Assembly: GCA_051870755.1 (NCBI GenBank)
Contig: JBJECE010000024.1
Location: 1-47,795, forward strand
Reading direction: 5' to 3'
Source: W0P28-013 sp051870755
Lineage (GTDB): Bacteria > Bacteroidota > Bacteroidia > Bacteroidales > Paludibacteraceae
Length of the DNA: 47,795 nucleotides
Below the pieces are notes generated by a model. It saw only the letters and a program-made list of their open reading frames with translations. It did no database searches and had not been told where the DNA came from. Made by a program: the position numbers and the translations under genes. This document shows, one piece after another, positions 33,084 through 40,572 of this stretch. Positions within the stretch are counted from its first letter, which is position 1. Each line of letters begins with the position of its first letter.

Positions 33084-34583
33084 ATGACAATGTTAGAAAA
33101 ACTTAAAAGTGAAGGTATCACTACATTTTATCATTTTACGGATAGAGACAATTTACAATCTATTGTTGATAATGGAGGTCTTTATTCATGGGATTATTGT
33201 GAACGCAATAATATTCAGATTTCAAAACCCGGCGGCGATTTAACATCGCGCGATTTGGACAGACGCAATGGGCATCAAAATTATGTGAGAGTGTCATTTA
33301 CTAGAAATCATCCCATGATGTATGTTGCTCAAAAAGATGGACGGATAACGAATCCTGTGATACTTGAAATTGCGTTAGATGTGGTGGCACGTCCGGGTAC
33401 CTTGTTTTCGGACAAAAATGCTGTGAAAAGCGATGCGCAAATAGGAGCGACTTATAACGATCTGTGTCGTATTCATTTTGCTACAGTAAAACGTCGGACA
33501 CATTTTGACGTAGCGGACGATGAACGCGACTTTTTTCAAGCAGAAGTATTGGTCAAAGAGCATATTCCGTTGGAGATGATAACGAATATAAGCGCCTTTG
33601 GAATAGTTGTACCTAAACCTAAACCGCAAGTTGTGAAATCGCTACCACAATTGAAAGTGCCGATGATAAAACCTGTACAAGCAACTGCCAAAAAACAAGA
33701 ATCTGCGATACAACTACATACACCATACACTGCCCAGATTTCGCGTGAGAAACCAACTGCATTTATTTTTCTTGTCGATCATTCCGGTTCGATGCGCAAT
33801 ACAACAACATTGTATGGGCAGGATATGACGTGTGCAGCGGCTGTGGCGCAGATTTTGAATGCACAAATCAAAGAGTTAGTCAATCGTTGCATTAAAGTTA
33901 ATGAAACCCGGCATTATTATGACATTGCGGTGTTAGGCTACGGGCGCGAGGTGTATAGTGCGTGGTCTGGAAATTTGACAGGGCGTTATTTTGTTTCGCC
34001 CGAAGAGTTGCGCAATAATCCGTACAAGGTGGCGGAAGTGACAAAACAAGTGTTTATTCGCGGTAATTATCAAACCCGCAAATATTCCGAGGAACAATGG
34101 TTCGAGGCGCGTATGGATGGCGGTAGTACGTATGTGCATAAGGCGTTCGAAAAAGCCAAAGCATTGGCCGAACAATGGATAAAGGAGCACGATGCCAATT
34201 GTTATCCGCCAACAATTATTCACATAACTGACGGCGAATTTAATGGATCGTCGGCTGATGTCAGGGTACAATTAGCCAACGAGATAAAATCGCTATACAC
34301 GATGGATGGTAATGTGCTCTTGTTTAATATACATATTACGCCTGCAAACATGGAATCGACCGCATTCCCTGCTGGTAAACGAGAATTGAATGGTAATAGA
34401 TATGCCGAAGAATTGTTTGACTTGTCGAGCTTGTTGCCTAAAGTGTATAACGAACGCATTGCACAGTTGCAAAATATTCCAATGGATACTCGGTTGTCGG
34501 CTATGGCAGTCAATGCCGATATGCAGCAACTGATAAAAATTATGGATATTGGTACGCCTACCAATATTCGTCAAAATGTGTAG
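33084..34583 (+). CDS. DarT-like ADP-ribosyltransferase fused to a vWA domain
   Basis: The ATG at 33084 was preferred over a TTG at 33054 that overlaps the upstream gene. Residues 1-~175 are DarT-like (DUF4433): FYHFTDRDNLQSIVDNGGLYSW (15-36, NAD-contacting His17), YVRVSFTRNHPMMY (67-80) and the catalytic-Glu motif QAEVLV (152-157, Glu154). DarT enzymes ADP-ribosylate DNA bases. A Pro/Lys-rich linker (176-225) leads to a vWA domain (226-~470) with an intact MIDAS: DHSGS (232-236), GGST (347-350) and ITDGE (381-385). 499 residues. DarT is normally stand-alone; the fusion links toxin to a vWA adaptor of the TerY type. It is the second gene of a four-gene operon, 2 bp before the phosphatase. Confidence 0.85.
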   Translation: MTMLEKLKSEGITTFYHFTDRDNLQSIVDNGGLYSWDYCERNNIQISKPGGDLTSRDLDRRNGHQNYVRVSFTRNHPMMYVAQKDGRITNPVILEIALDVVARPGTLFSDKNAVKSDAQIGATYNDLCRIHFATVKRRTHFDVADDERDFFQAEVLVKEHIPLEMITNISAFGIVVPKPKPQVVKSLPQLKVPMIKPVQATAKKQESAIQLHTPYTAQISREKPTAFIFLVDHSGSMRNTTTLYGQDMTCAAAVAQILNAQIKELVNRCIKVNETRHYYDIAVLGYGREVYSAWSGNLTGRYFVSPEELRNNPYKVAEVTKQVFIRGNYQTRKYSEEQWFEARMDGGSTYVHKAFEKAKALAEQWIKEHDANCYPPTIIHITDGEFNGSSADVRVQLANEIKSLYTMDGNVLLFNIHITPANMESTAFPAGKRELNGNRYAEELFDLSSLLPKVYNERIAQLQNIPMDTRLSAMAVNADMQQLIKIMDIGTPTNIRQNV

Positions 34584-34585
34584 AT

Positions 34586-35398
34586 ATGCCTATGATGACA
34601 CGAAATAGGAAATGTAAAGCCATGTCGGTGGCTAAATTGGAGCAAGGAAATGTGTTGTGCGAAGATGCTGCGTTGGCGACACCGGCGTATGTTGTGGTAA
34701 GCGACGGTGCCGGAGGAGGCGGCGTGTATGCCGACGAATGGGCTCGGTATTTGGTGGAAAACACTACCGATAACGCCATCACTTCGTTTGAGCAGTTTAA
34801 GGACTGGTTGGAACATATTTGGGAAAAATTCTATTTGGAACACGAACAAAGAGCGCAACAATACGATGGTATGTTGCTGAATAAATACTACGACGAAGGT
34901 TCGTTTGCCACCTATGTCGCCGGCTGGATCATAGCAGCCGATAGGGTGCAGTGGGTGGCGTATGGCGACTCAGTACTGTTTTTATATGATTATACGACCA
35001 AAGAGTTACAGCACTCGTTTACGAAACTTGACGATTTTGCAAAACCGCCGGCACTTGTCAATTGGAAAGAAGAAGTGGTCGAAACCGATTTCAGATGTGG
35101 CACATTTGTTTGGGACAGGACACATAAGGTAACTCTTTTTGCTTGCTCTGATGCCTTGGCACATTACATTTTGATGACTTATTTGATTGACACAAACAGG
35201 GCATTGAATATCGACGATACCAACAAAAACATCAATTTGCTGCATACGGCACAGCACTATCGGTGGCCATTTGAACAGAAAGTATTGAAACCATTGCTGA
35301 ATGCGTTGCGCGACAACTGCCTGCACGACCACTGCCGTAAGTTGTATAACTTGCAGTTGCTGGCATTGGACGATTATTCATTAGCACGTTTATTGTAA
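34586..35398 (+). CDS. PP2C-like Ser/Thr phosphatase
   Basis: The 270-residue product has the PP2C metal-binding layout: CEDA (25-28, corresponding to the NEDA motif), VVVSDGAGGGG (36-46, Asp40), VAYGDSVLFLY (124-134, Asp128) and a late Asp in ACSDALAH (186-193, Asp189). It is therefore probably an active Mn/Mg-dependent phosphatase. The gene starts 2 bp after the vWA gene and is followed 20 bp later by the kinase. The vWA-PP2C-kinase trio is the known TerY-P triad; the phosphatase presumably reverses the kinase. Confidence 0.85.
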   Translation: MPMMTRNRKCKAMSVAKLEQGNVLCEDAALATPAYVVVSDGAGGGGVYADEWARYLVENTTDNAITSFEQFKDWLEHIWEKFYLEHEQRAQQYDGMLLNKYYDEGSFATYVAGWIIAADRVQWVAYGDSVLFLYDYTTKELQHSFTKLDDFAKPPALVNWKEEVVETDFRCGTFVWDRTHKVTLFACSDALAHYILMTYLIDTNRALNIDDTNKNINLLHTAQHYRWPFEQKVLKPLLNALRDNCLHDHCRKLYNLQLLALDDYSLARLL

Positions 35399-35418
35399 AA
35401 ACACTAAATAATATATAC

Positions 35419-36993
35419 ATGGAATATCCATCGATAACAAAGTACGACGAGGCAGTACTTTATGCCGATAGTTTCGACAAACTGCAACATTTGGTACCGG
35501 AAAAAGACCATAGTGGAAAACCGCTGAAAGCTTCGGGTAATTTTGCGGTAGTGTACAAAATGAGAGATAAAAATACCAGACGTTTGTATGCCTTGAAGTG
35601 CTTTACGCAAGACCAGCCCGAACGAGCGGTCGCGTATAAAATGATTGCAGACCAACTACGCTATTTAGATGCACCGTTTTTCGTGAAAATAGAATATTAC
35701 GATGAGGAATTATGGGTAGAAAACTACGACAGAGCACTGCCTGTGGTGCTGATGGAGTGGGTTGATGGCGAACCGCTCGACAAATACATACGCCGCGTAC
35801 AGAACGAAAACGAAGAATTACTGTCGCTTGTGTCGTATAAATTTTCGGTGATGGCGTCGTGGTTGGTCAATCAACCATTTGCGCATGGCGATGTGAAACC
35901 CGATAATATTTTGGTGCGCCCCGATGGCTCGCTGGTCTTGGTGGACTACGACGGACTGTTTGTGCCGGCTATGAAAGGGATGAAACAACGCGAATGTGGT
36001 ACGCCCGGATTTAGGCATCCGGCACGCGAAAACGCCCCTTTCGACGAGTGTATCGACGATTTTTCGTTGGCTACTATTAACTTATCGCTCTATGCCATTG
36101 CCATGAATCCGGCATTGCTCGATTCGCATGTGGGCGCTGACCGCCTATTGTTTACCGAAGATGACTACAAAAATTTGGCGCACTGCAGGGCAATGGAACA
36201 ACTTGGCGCACTGTGTTACGACCCGCAAATGCAACGCCTCTACGGCCTATTTCTAATAGCCTTGGCCGAGGGTAATTTGGCACGCTGCGAGAACCGCTTG
36301 ATGCTGGTAGCCCCACCGACCATACTCTACGACCTGCCAACGATAGGACTTCCTTCTAATGGATTGCAACCCGCCTCGGCACCAACTACCGAACAAACTG
36401 GAACACATAATGGGCATACGTGGGTAGATCTCGGCTTGCCAAGCGGATTGAAGTGGGCAACTTGCAACGTAGGCGCCACCACGCCCGAAGGCTACGGCAA
36501 CTACTACGCTTGGGGTGAAACGACGCCAAAAGATTATTATGATTGGAGTACTTACAAATATGGTTCTGATTATGATGAACTGACCAAGTACTGCACGGAT
36601 AGTGATTATGGCAAAGATGGTTTTGCAGATTACAAAACCGTACTCGATCCCGAAGACGATGCTGCTCGTGCCAATTGGGGCGGTTCTTGGCGTATGCCTA
36701 CCGATGCCGAATGGCAAGAACTGATAGACAAATGCACTTGGACGTGGACGACCTTGAACGGCAAGAACGGCTACGAAGTGAAAGGCACTAACGGCAACTC
36801 TATTTTTCTCCCTGCGGCGGGCTATCGCAACGACGATGACTTGGGCAGCGCGGGCAACCGCGGCGACTATTGGTCGGGTTCGCTCGACGCGGGCTACCCG
36901 GGCTACGCGTGGTTCGTGCGCTTCAGCTCGGGCTACGTGGGCAGGGGCAGCGGCGACCGCTGCTACGGTCATTCCGTCCGCCCTGTTCTTTAA
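35419..36993 (+). CDS. Ser/Thr protein kinase fused to a C-terminal FISUMP domain
   Basis: The 524-residue protein has an N-terminal kinase domain: Gly loop SGNFAVVY (39-46), ALK Lys60, catalytic HGDVKPDN (156-163), DYDG (176-179, in place of DFG), GTPGFRHP (194-201) and DDFSLA (213-218). A linker (about 300-331) leads to a FISUMP domain (332-524; GHTWVDLGLPSGLKWATCNVG and WRMPTDAEWQELI), a C-lectin-like fold normally seen in secreted Bacteroidota proteins. No signal peptide or membrane segment is present, so this copy is cytoplasmic. Its last ~55 codons are GC-rich with NNC codons as expected of a diversity-generating retroelement variable region. I infer that the FISUMP domain senses a ligand and gates the kinase. 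Confidence 0.85.
   Translation: MEYPSITKYDEAVLYADSFDKLQHLVPEKDHSGKPLKASGNFAVVYKMRDKNTRRLYALKCFTQDQPERAVAYKMIADQLRYLDAPFFVKIEYYDEELWVENYDRALPVVLMEWVDGEPLDKYIRRVQNENEELLSLVSYKFSVMASWLVNQPFAHGDVKPDNILVRPDGSLVLVDYDGLFVPAMKGMKQRECGTPGFRHPARENAPFDECIDDFSLATINLSLYAIAMNPALLDSHVGADRLLFTEDDYKNLAHCRAMEQLGALCYDPQMQRLYGLFLIALAEGNLARCENRLMLVAPPTILYDLPTIGLPSNGLQPASAPTTEQTGTHNGHTWVDLGLPSGLKWATCNVGATTPEGYGNYYAWGETTPKDYYDWSTYKYGSDYDELTKYCTDSDYGKDGFADYKTVLDPEDDAARANWGGSWRMPTDAEWQELIDKCTWTWTTLNGKNGYEVKGTNGNSIFLPAAGYRNDDDLGSAGNRGDYWSGSLDAGYPGYAWFVRFSSGYVGRGSGDRCYGHSVRPVL
36829..36990 (+). other. Candidate DGR variable region (3' end of the kinase-FISUMP gene)
   Basis: From about codon 471 the sequence turns GC-rich. 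The residues differing from the usual FISUMP consensus are encoded almost only by codons ending in C (GGC, TAC, AGC, GAC, CGC, TTC, TGC), which is what adenine-specific mutagenesis of AAC codons in a template repeat would leave. The block ends in the invariant-looking GHSVRPV. No template repeat or reverse transcriptase is in the window. Confidence 0.55.
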
Positions 36994-37033
36994 GGGGAAT
37001 TTTACCTCGTTTTCGTCGGCAGGTAGGGCAAAT

Positions 37034-37075
37034 GCCGCGGGCAGCCCCAGCGCTACCGCCGCGGGTGCCCGCGGC
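37034..37075. other. GC-rich inverted repeat/hairpin after the kinase-FISUMP stop
   Basis: GCCGCGGGCA (37034-37043) is complementary to TGCCCGCGGC (37066-37075). A tighter alternative hairpin CCGCGG/CCGCGG (37059-37064 with 37069-37074) with loop GTGC is also possible. No T run follows, so it is not a typical terminator. Hairpins downstream of variable regions assist DGR retrohoming in known systems. Confidence 0.55.
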
Positions 37076-37089
37076 CGGCAAAAAAAATC

Positions 37090-37545
37090 GTAGGGACGTG
37101 CCGTGGCGCGTCCGAAACCGTAGGGACGTATTGAACCTGCCTACCGTAGGTAGGTGCGCCTGCCTGCCGCAGGCAGGTCCGCAAGAAATAATGTAGGGAC
37201 GTGGCGCGCCGCGTCCCTACATCTTTTATAAAATTTTTATAAAATGAATATAAAAAATCCGGCCTTGGCGGTTGTGTCAAAAAAATGAGCAATTAGTAGT
37301 GAGCAGTGAGAAATGTATGGACGCATTGAACTTGCCTACCGCAGGCCTGCCTACCTTCGGTAGGCAGGGAGGGTTTGGGAGGTAAAACAAACGCAAGAAA
37401 ACAACTTTGAAACTCTTAAACATTAAACTTTGAAACTATTTTGCACTTTTCCATTTTGCACTTTGCACTATTTTTGAACCCTACGCCCTTCGGGCACTCC
37501 CCTGCCTACCGGCAGGCAGGCTCTACCTTCGGTAGACAAGCTTAA
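37090..37545. repeat. Cluster of short palindromic intergenic repeats
   Basis: The 1.1-kb gap after the kinase contains GTAGGGACGT at 37090, 37120 and 37193, the last paired with CGTCCCTAC at 37212-37220. It also contains hairpins: 37159-37177, 37346-37355 with 37359-37368 (10-bp stem, loop TTC), 37501-37520 and 37521-37540. Around 37403-37440 are imperfect 8-base units (AACTTTGA, AACTCTTA). A related array lies at 47588-47668. No genes are visible. Confidence 0.8.
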
Positions 37546-37900
37546 AAAGGGGAGAGCACGCGATAAAGTAGTTTCAACGCAAAAAAAAATTGCATAGGCT
37601 GCGAGCGGAAAAATCAAGTGAAAACGGCGTAAAATTGATCACTGACGGCGCGAAGCGACGGAACGATTGAGCAATTTAGCCGTTGAACGCTCCGATTTTT
37701 CAGAGTGAGCAGGCTTAGCAAGGGCGTTTCTTTAATTCTTGATTTTGCTCACGCTCAACAAACCGAAAAAATTTTCGTTTGTTTTCGCTCAATCGCAAAA
37801 TTGGTTCGTTTCTTTGCGCTCGTGCAAAGAAATGAACATACCAATTTGGTCAAGCAAAAGAAATGAAAGAACAAACGCTCAAAAAAATCGCCCAACACAC
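37546..37900. other. Non-coding gap with one inverted repeat
   Basis: No supported gene. A 9-bp inverted repeat (37809-37817 with 37824-37832) lies inside. Small open frames here lack a start context and overlap the SRP RNA gene. Confidence 0.5.
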
Positions 37901-37904
37901 AAAA

Positions 37905-38009
37905 AAAAGAAGGGTAAGCTTGCTATATCGCACCGCTACAACCTTCTACCCTTGCTGCGGTCAGGCCCTGGGGGAGTTCAAAGGGAGCTGGTCGTATAGG
38001 ACTTACCCG
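37905..38009 (-). ncRNA. ffs: Probable SRP RNA (4.5S-like, small bacterial type)
   Basis: On the minus strand a ~100-nt transcript begins at a consensus promoter and ends in a T run. The ends pair (GGGTAAG 38008-38002 with CTTACCC 37918-37912), giving a long hairpin, and the apex carries CAGG-(10 nt)-AGCAAGGG, matching the conserved Ffh-binding internal loop of SRP RNA. The 10 apical nt are GCCTGACCGC, without the usual GGAA loop. The fold, length and conserved AGCA support ffs; a search with the small bacterial SRP RNA covariance model would settle it. Confidence 0.75.
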
Positions 38010-38013
38010 ACTG

Positions 38014-38045
38014 CAAAGGTAGTGCAAAAATACGAAACAGACAAA
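38014..38045 (-). promoter_or_regulatory. Promoter of the SRP RNA gene
   Basis: On the minus strand TTTG (38045-38042), 20-bp spacer, TACCTTTG (38021-38014). Confidence 0.82.
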
Positions 38046-38087
38046 TTTTTTGCCATATTTTTGCATGCCTGACCTAAAACTATGTCC

Positions 38088-40532
38088 TCAAAAATCGACG
38101 GTAATTTTGAAATTGACCATAAAACCCGTCAGATAGTTGGGAACGGCGTATTGCGTATTGTAAATGTCGGTAACCCAATAGTACGAATTTTCGTTTTTGA
38201 TGTTGAACAGGTTGAACAATTCCAGATTCAGCCAAAAGGCTTTGACAACTTTTTGCCGGCTCATGAACTTTTCGCGCCCCTGCACGAAACCGCGCGTCGC
38301 TCCGATGTCCACGCGGTTGTAGGCTTTGGTGCGATAGACGGCTTGGTAGCGTTCGCTGTGCGGCGCGCCAAACGGCAGACCGTCCGACCATACCAATTTC
38401 AGATAGACTTTGTATTCGGGGTGTTTCGGAAAATAGTCCTGAAAAAACAGCGAAACGTTGTAGCGTTGCTCGTTCGGCCGCGAAATCCACCCCGGATTGA
38501 CGGTGCCGAGCAACGTGCCTGTGTTGCTGTACACGTTGTACGAGTCGTCCAGTAGGTTTTCTTTGGAATACATCCACGAGAACGAAATCCACGAGTCGGT
38601 ACCCGGCACAAATTCGCCGAACAATTTCAGGTCGATGCCGGCCGTTTGTGCCACAGCATTGTTGGTGCCGAGGTAGCGTATGCGCACGTTGTCCACATAG
38701 TACGGATTGACACGGTCGCTGGGTTTGTAGTAGGCTTCGGCAGTGAATTTGAACGGTCGGTTCCAAAGCCTGAAGTAATAATCGGTGCCGAATACGACGT
38801 GTAGCGACCGTTGCGCTTTGATGTTTTTGTTCAGCAACAAAGTGGTGTTGCCGTATTGGTCGGTCGTTTCGACGCGTATTTCCTTGTAGAACGGCGCTTG
38901 GTGATACAATCCGACGGCCAAACGAAAGTCGAAGTCCGCATTCCAATCGGGAACGTATGTGGCCGAGAGGCGCGGGCTGATGAGCCACTCTTTGTTGAAC
39001 GTCCAATAGTTGGCGCGAATGCCGCCGTTGAATGTCCATCGACCGCTGTTGGCATACAGTTTGTAGGTCTCTTCGATGAAAGCGGTCAGCCGTGCGCTGT
39101 ACAGGTCGTTGCTGGCGGTCAGGTTATACACCAAATCGACTTTTTCGGGGTTGTAGGGTAGCGAGTAGCCCGACGAGTCGCGAAATTCCCATTCGCGGAT
39201 GCGGTCGAGTATGATTTCCGATTGCGCGCTGATGCCCCATTCCAACGAATTGTTTTTGTATTGCCATTCGCCGATGTGCGAGAGGTTGGCCACGGTGGCC
39301 GACAAACGGTTGCGGGCGTGTTCGTGATAGGTGCCTACGCCCTGATTGTTGGTGTGGCCGGTGTTGTTGATGTCCAAATCCGACAGCCAATACTGACCGG
39401 TGATGTCGTACGTCTCTTGCTCGTTGGTGTTGAAGGCCGAGGCCATCAAACTCAATTTCACGTTTTTGATAGGGTGGTAGTTGACGGTGAATGCGCCGAA
39501 ATAGGTGCGAAATACGTCTTTCTCCTGCCCGTCGAAATAGACTTTGAAGTTGTAGTTTTCGGTGAGGGTGCCGAATTTTGTTTCGCGTTCTGTGGGAATG
39601 AATCGGTAATAGTTTTGCGAAAAATTGCCGAGAAACGAACCGTCCCATTTGTCGCTGAAACGAAAGGTCATGTAGGTCTGATAATCGACGAATGATTGGG
39701 CGTATTCGCCTTTGGTGTCGAGCGACCCGAGCAGATACGACGATGTTTTGTAGCGGATGCCGTGTACCTGCGTGAAGTTTTTCGATTTCGATCCCAAATA
39801 GGCCGTGGCGCCGAGCAGACTGACGGAAACGGAACCTTCCAACTTTTCCGGCGTTTTGTAGGTAACATCGAGCACCGATGCGCTTTTGTCGCCGTAGCGC
39901 GCGCCGTAGCCGCCGGCCGAAAACTGCACGCTGCCCACCAAATCGGGGTTGATGAAACTGAGCCCTTCTTGTTGGCCGGCGCGTACCAGCAGCGGTCGAT
40001 ACACTTCGATGTTGTTCACATAGACGCTGTTTTCGTCGTAGTTGCCGCCGCGCACCGAATACTGCGAACTGAGTTCGTTGTTGGAACTGACGCCGGCGAA
40101 TGTGGTCAGCAAGGCGCTGATGTTGCCGCCCGAAGCATCGGGAACCATGCGGAATTGGTCGGTGTTCAGTACTTGCATGTTGCCCGCCGCGCGTTGGTAG
40201 GCGCGCACTTCTACGCCGGCAAGTTCGTCGGCCGACGCTGTCAATGTTTCGGTTACGTTCAGCACATCGTCGTCGAGGCCGAAGGTGCGCTCGCTCGTGG
40301 TGTAGCCGATGCACGAGTAAACCACTGTGAATGTGTCGGTTACGTCGGCGCGCAATTCGTAGAAGCCCTGCGCATTCGACGAGGTGCCTTGCGCCGTGCC
40401 TTTTATCTGCACGGTGGCAAATTCGATGGCATGGCTCGATTGGTCGAGCACATACCCGCGAATGTATATGCGCTTGGCCGATAGTGCGTTACATACGGCG
40501 GCAAGGGTCAGTATCAGGAGAAATCTTTTCAA
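38088..40532 (-). CDS. TonB-dependent outer membrane receptor
   Basis: The 814-residue protein has a signal peptide (about 1-19), a carboxypeptidase-regulatory-like domain (about 24-100, GYVLDQSSHAIEFATVQIKGTAQGTSSNAQGFYEL), a TonB plug (about 105-230: AGVEVRAYQ, QYSVRGGNYDENSVYVNNIEVYRP, FSAGGYGARYGDKSASVLDV) and a beta-barrel ending in an aromatic residue (KITVDF). It imports a substrate across the outer membrane using energy from TonB-ExbBD. No SusD gene accompanies it, so it is not a typical polysaccharide-utilisation SusC. Substrate unknown. It lies 40 bp downstream of the helicase gene on the same strand. Confidence 0.92.
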   Translation of the reverse strand: MKRFLLILTLAAVCNALSAKRIYIRGYVLDQSSHAIEFATVQIKGTAQGTSSNAQGFYELRADVTDTFTVVYSCIGYTTSERTFGLDDDVLNVTETLTASADELAGVEVRAYQRAAGNMQVLNTDQFRMVPDASGGNISALLTTFAGVSSNNELSSQYSVRGGNYDENSVYVNNIEVYRPLLVRAGQQEGLSFINPDLVGSVQFSAGGYGARYGDKSASVLDVTYKTPEKLEGSVSVSLLGATAYLGSKSKNFTQVHGIRYKTSSYLLGSLDTKGEYAQSFVDYQTYMTFRFSDKWDGSFLGNFSQNYYRFIPTERETKFGTLTENYNFKVYFDGQEKDVFRTYFGAFTVNYHPIKNVKLSLMASAFNTNEQETYDITGQYWLSDLDINNTGHTNNQGVGTYHEHARNRLSATVANLSHIGEWQYKNNSLEWGISAQSEIILDRIREWEFRDSSGYSLPYNPEKVDLVYNLTASNDLYSARLTAFIEETYKLYANSGRWTFNGGIRANYWTFNKEWLISPRLSATYVPDWNADFDFRLAVGLYHQAPFYKEIRVETTDQYGNTTLLLNKNIKAQRSLHVVFGTDYYFRLWNRPFKFTAEAYYKPSDRVNPYYVDNVRIRYLGTNNAVAQTAGIDLKLFGEFVPGTDSWISFSWMYSKENLLDDSYNVYSNTGTLLGTVNPGWISRPNEQRYNVSLFFQDYFPKHPEYKVYLKLVWSDGLPFGAPHSERYQAVYRTKAYNRVDIGATRGFVQGREKFMSRQKVVKAFWLNLELFNLFNIKNENSYYWVTDIYNTQYAVPNYLTGFMVNFKITVDF

Positions 40533-40572
40533 AACGATTGCGGCTTACCTTAATTAAATAACGAACGAATTG

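Noticed and set aside
36253..36972. 239-codon minus-strand frame opposite the kinase-FISUMP tail
   Set aside because: Ala/Val/Arg-rich antisense produced by the GC-rich variable-region-like block.
37139..37545. CRISPR-like repeats
   Set aside because: Units are self-complementary hairpins of unequal spacing, with no regular spacers or cas genes.
37739..38072. Two small plus-strand frames in the intergenic gap
   Set aside because: They overlap the SRP RNA gene on the other strand and have no start context or recognisable product.
36994..38087. DGR template repeat or reverse transcriptase near the kinase gene
   Set aside because: No AAC-rich copy of the variable region and no reverse transcriptase frame in this gap or elsewhere in the window.
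39124..40314. 396-codon minus-strand frame within the TonB receptor gene
   Set aside because: Arg/His-rich out-of-frame shadow of a well-supported gene.
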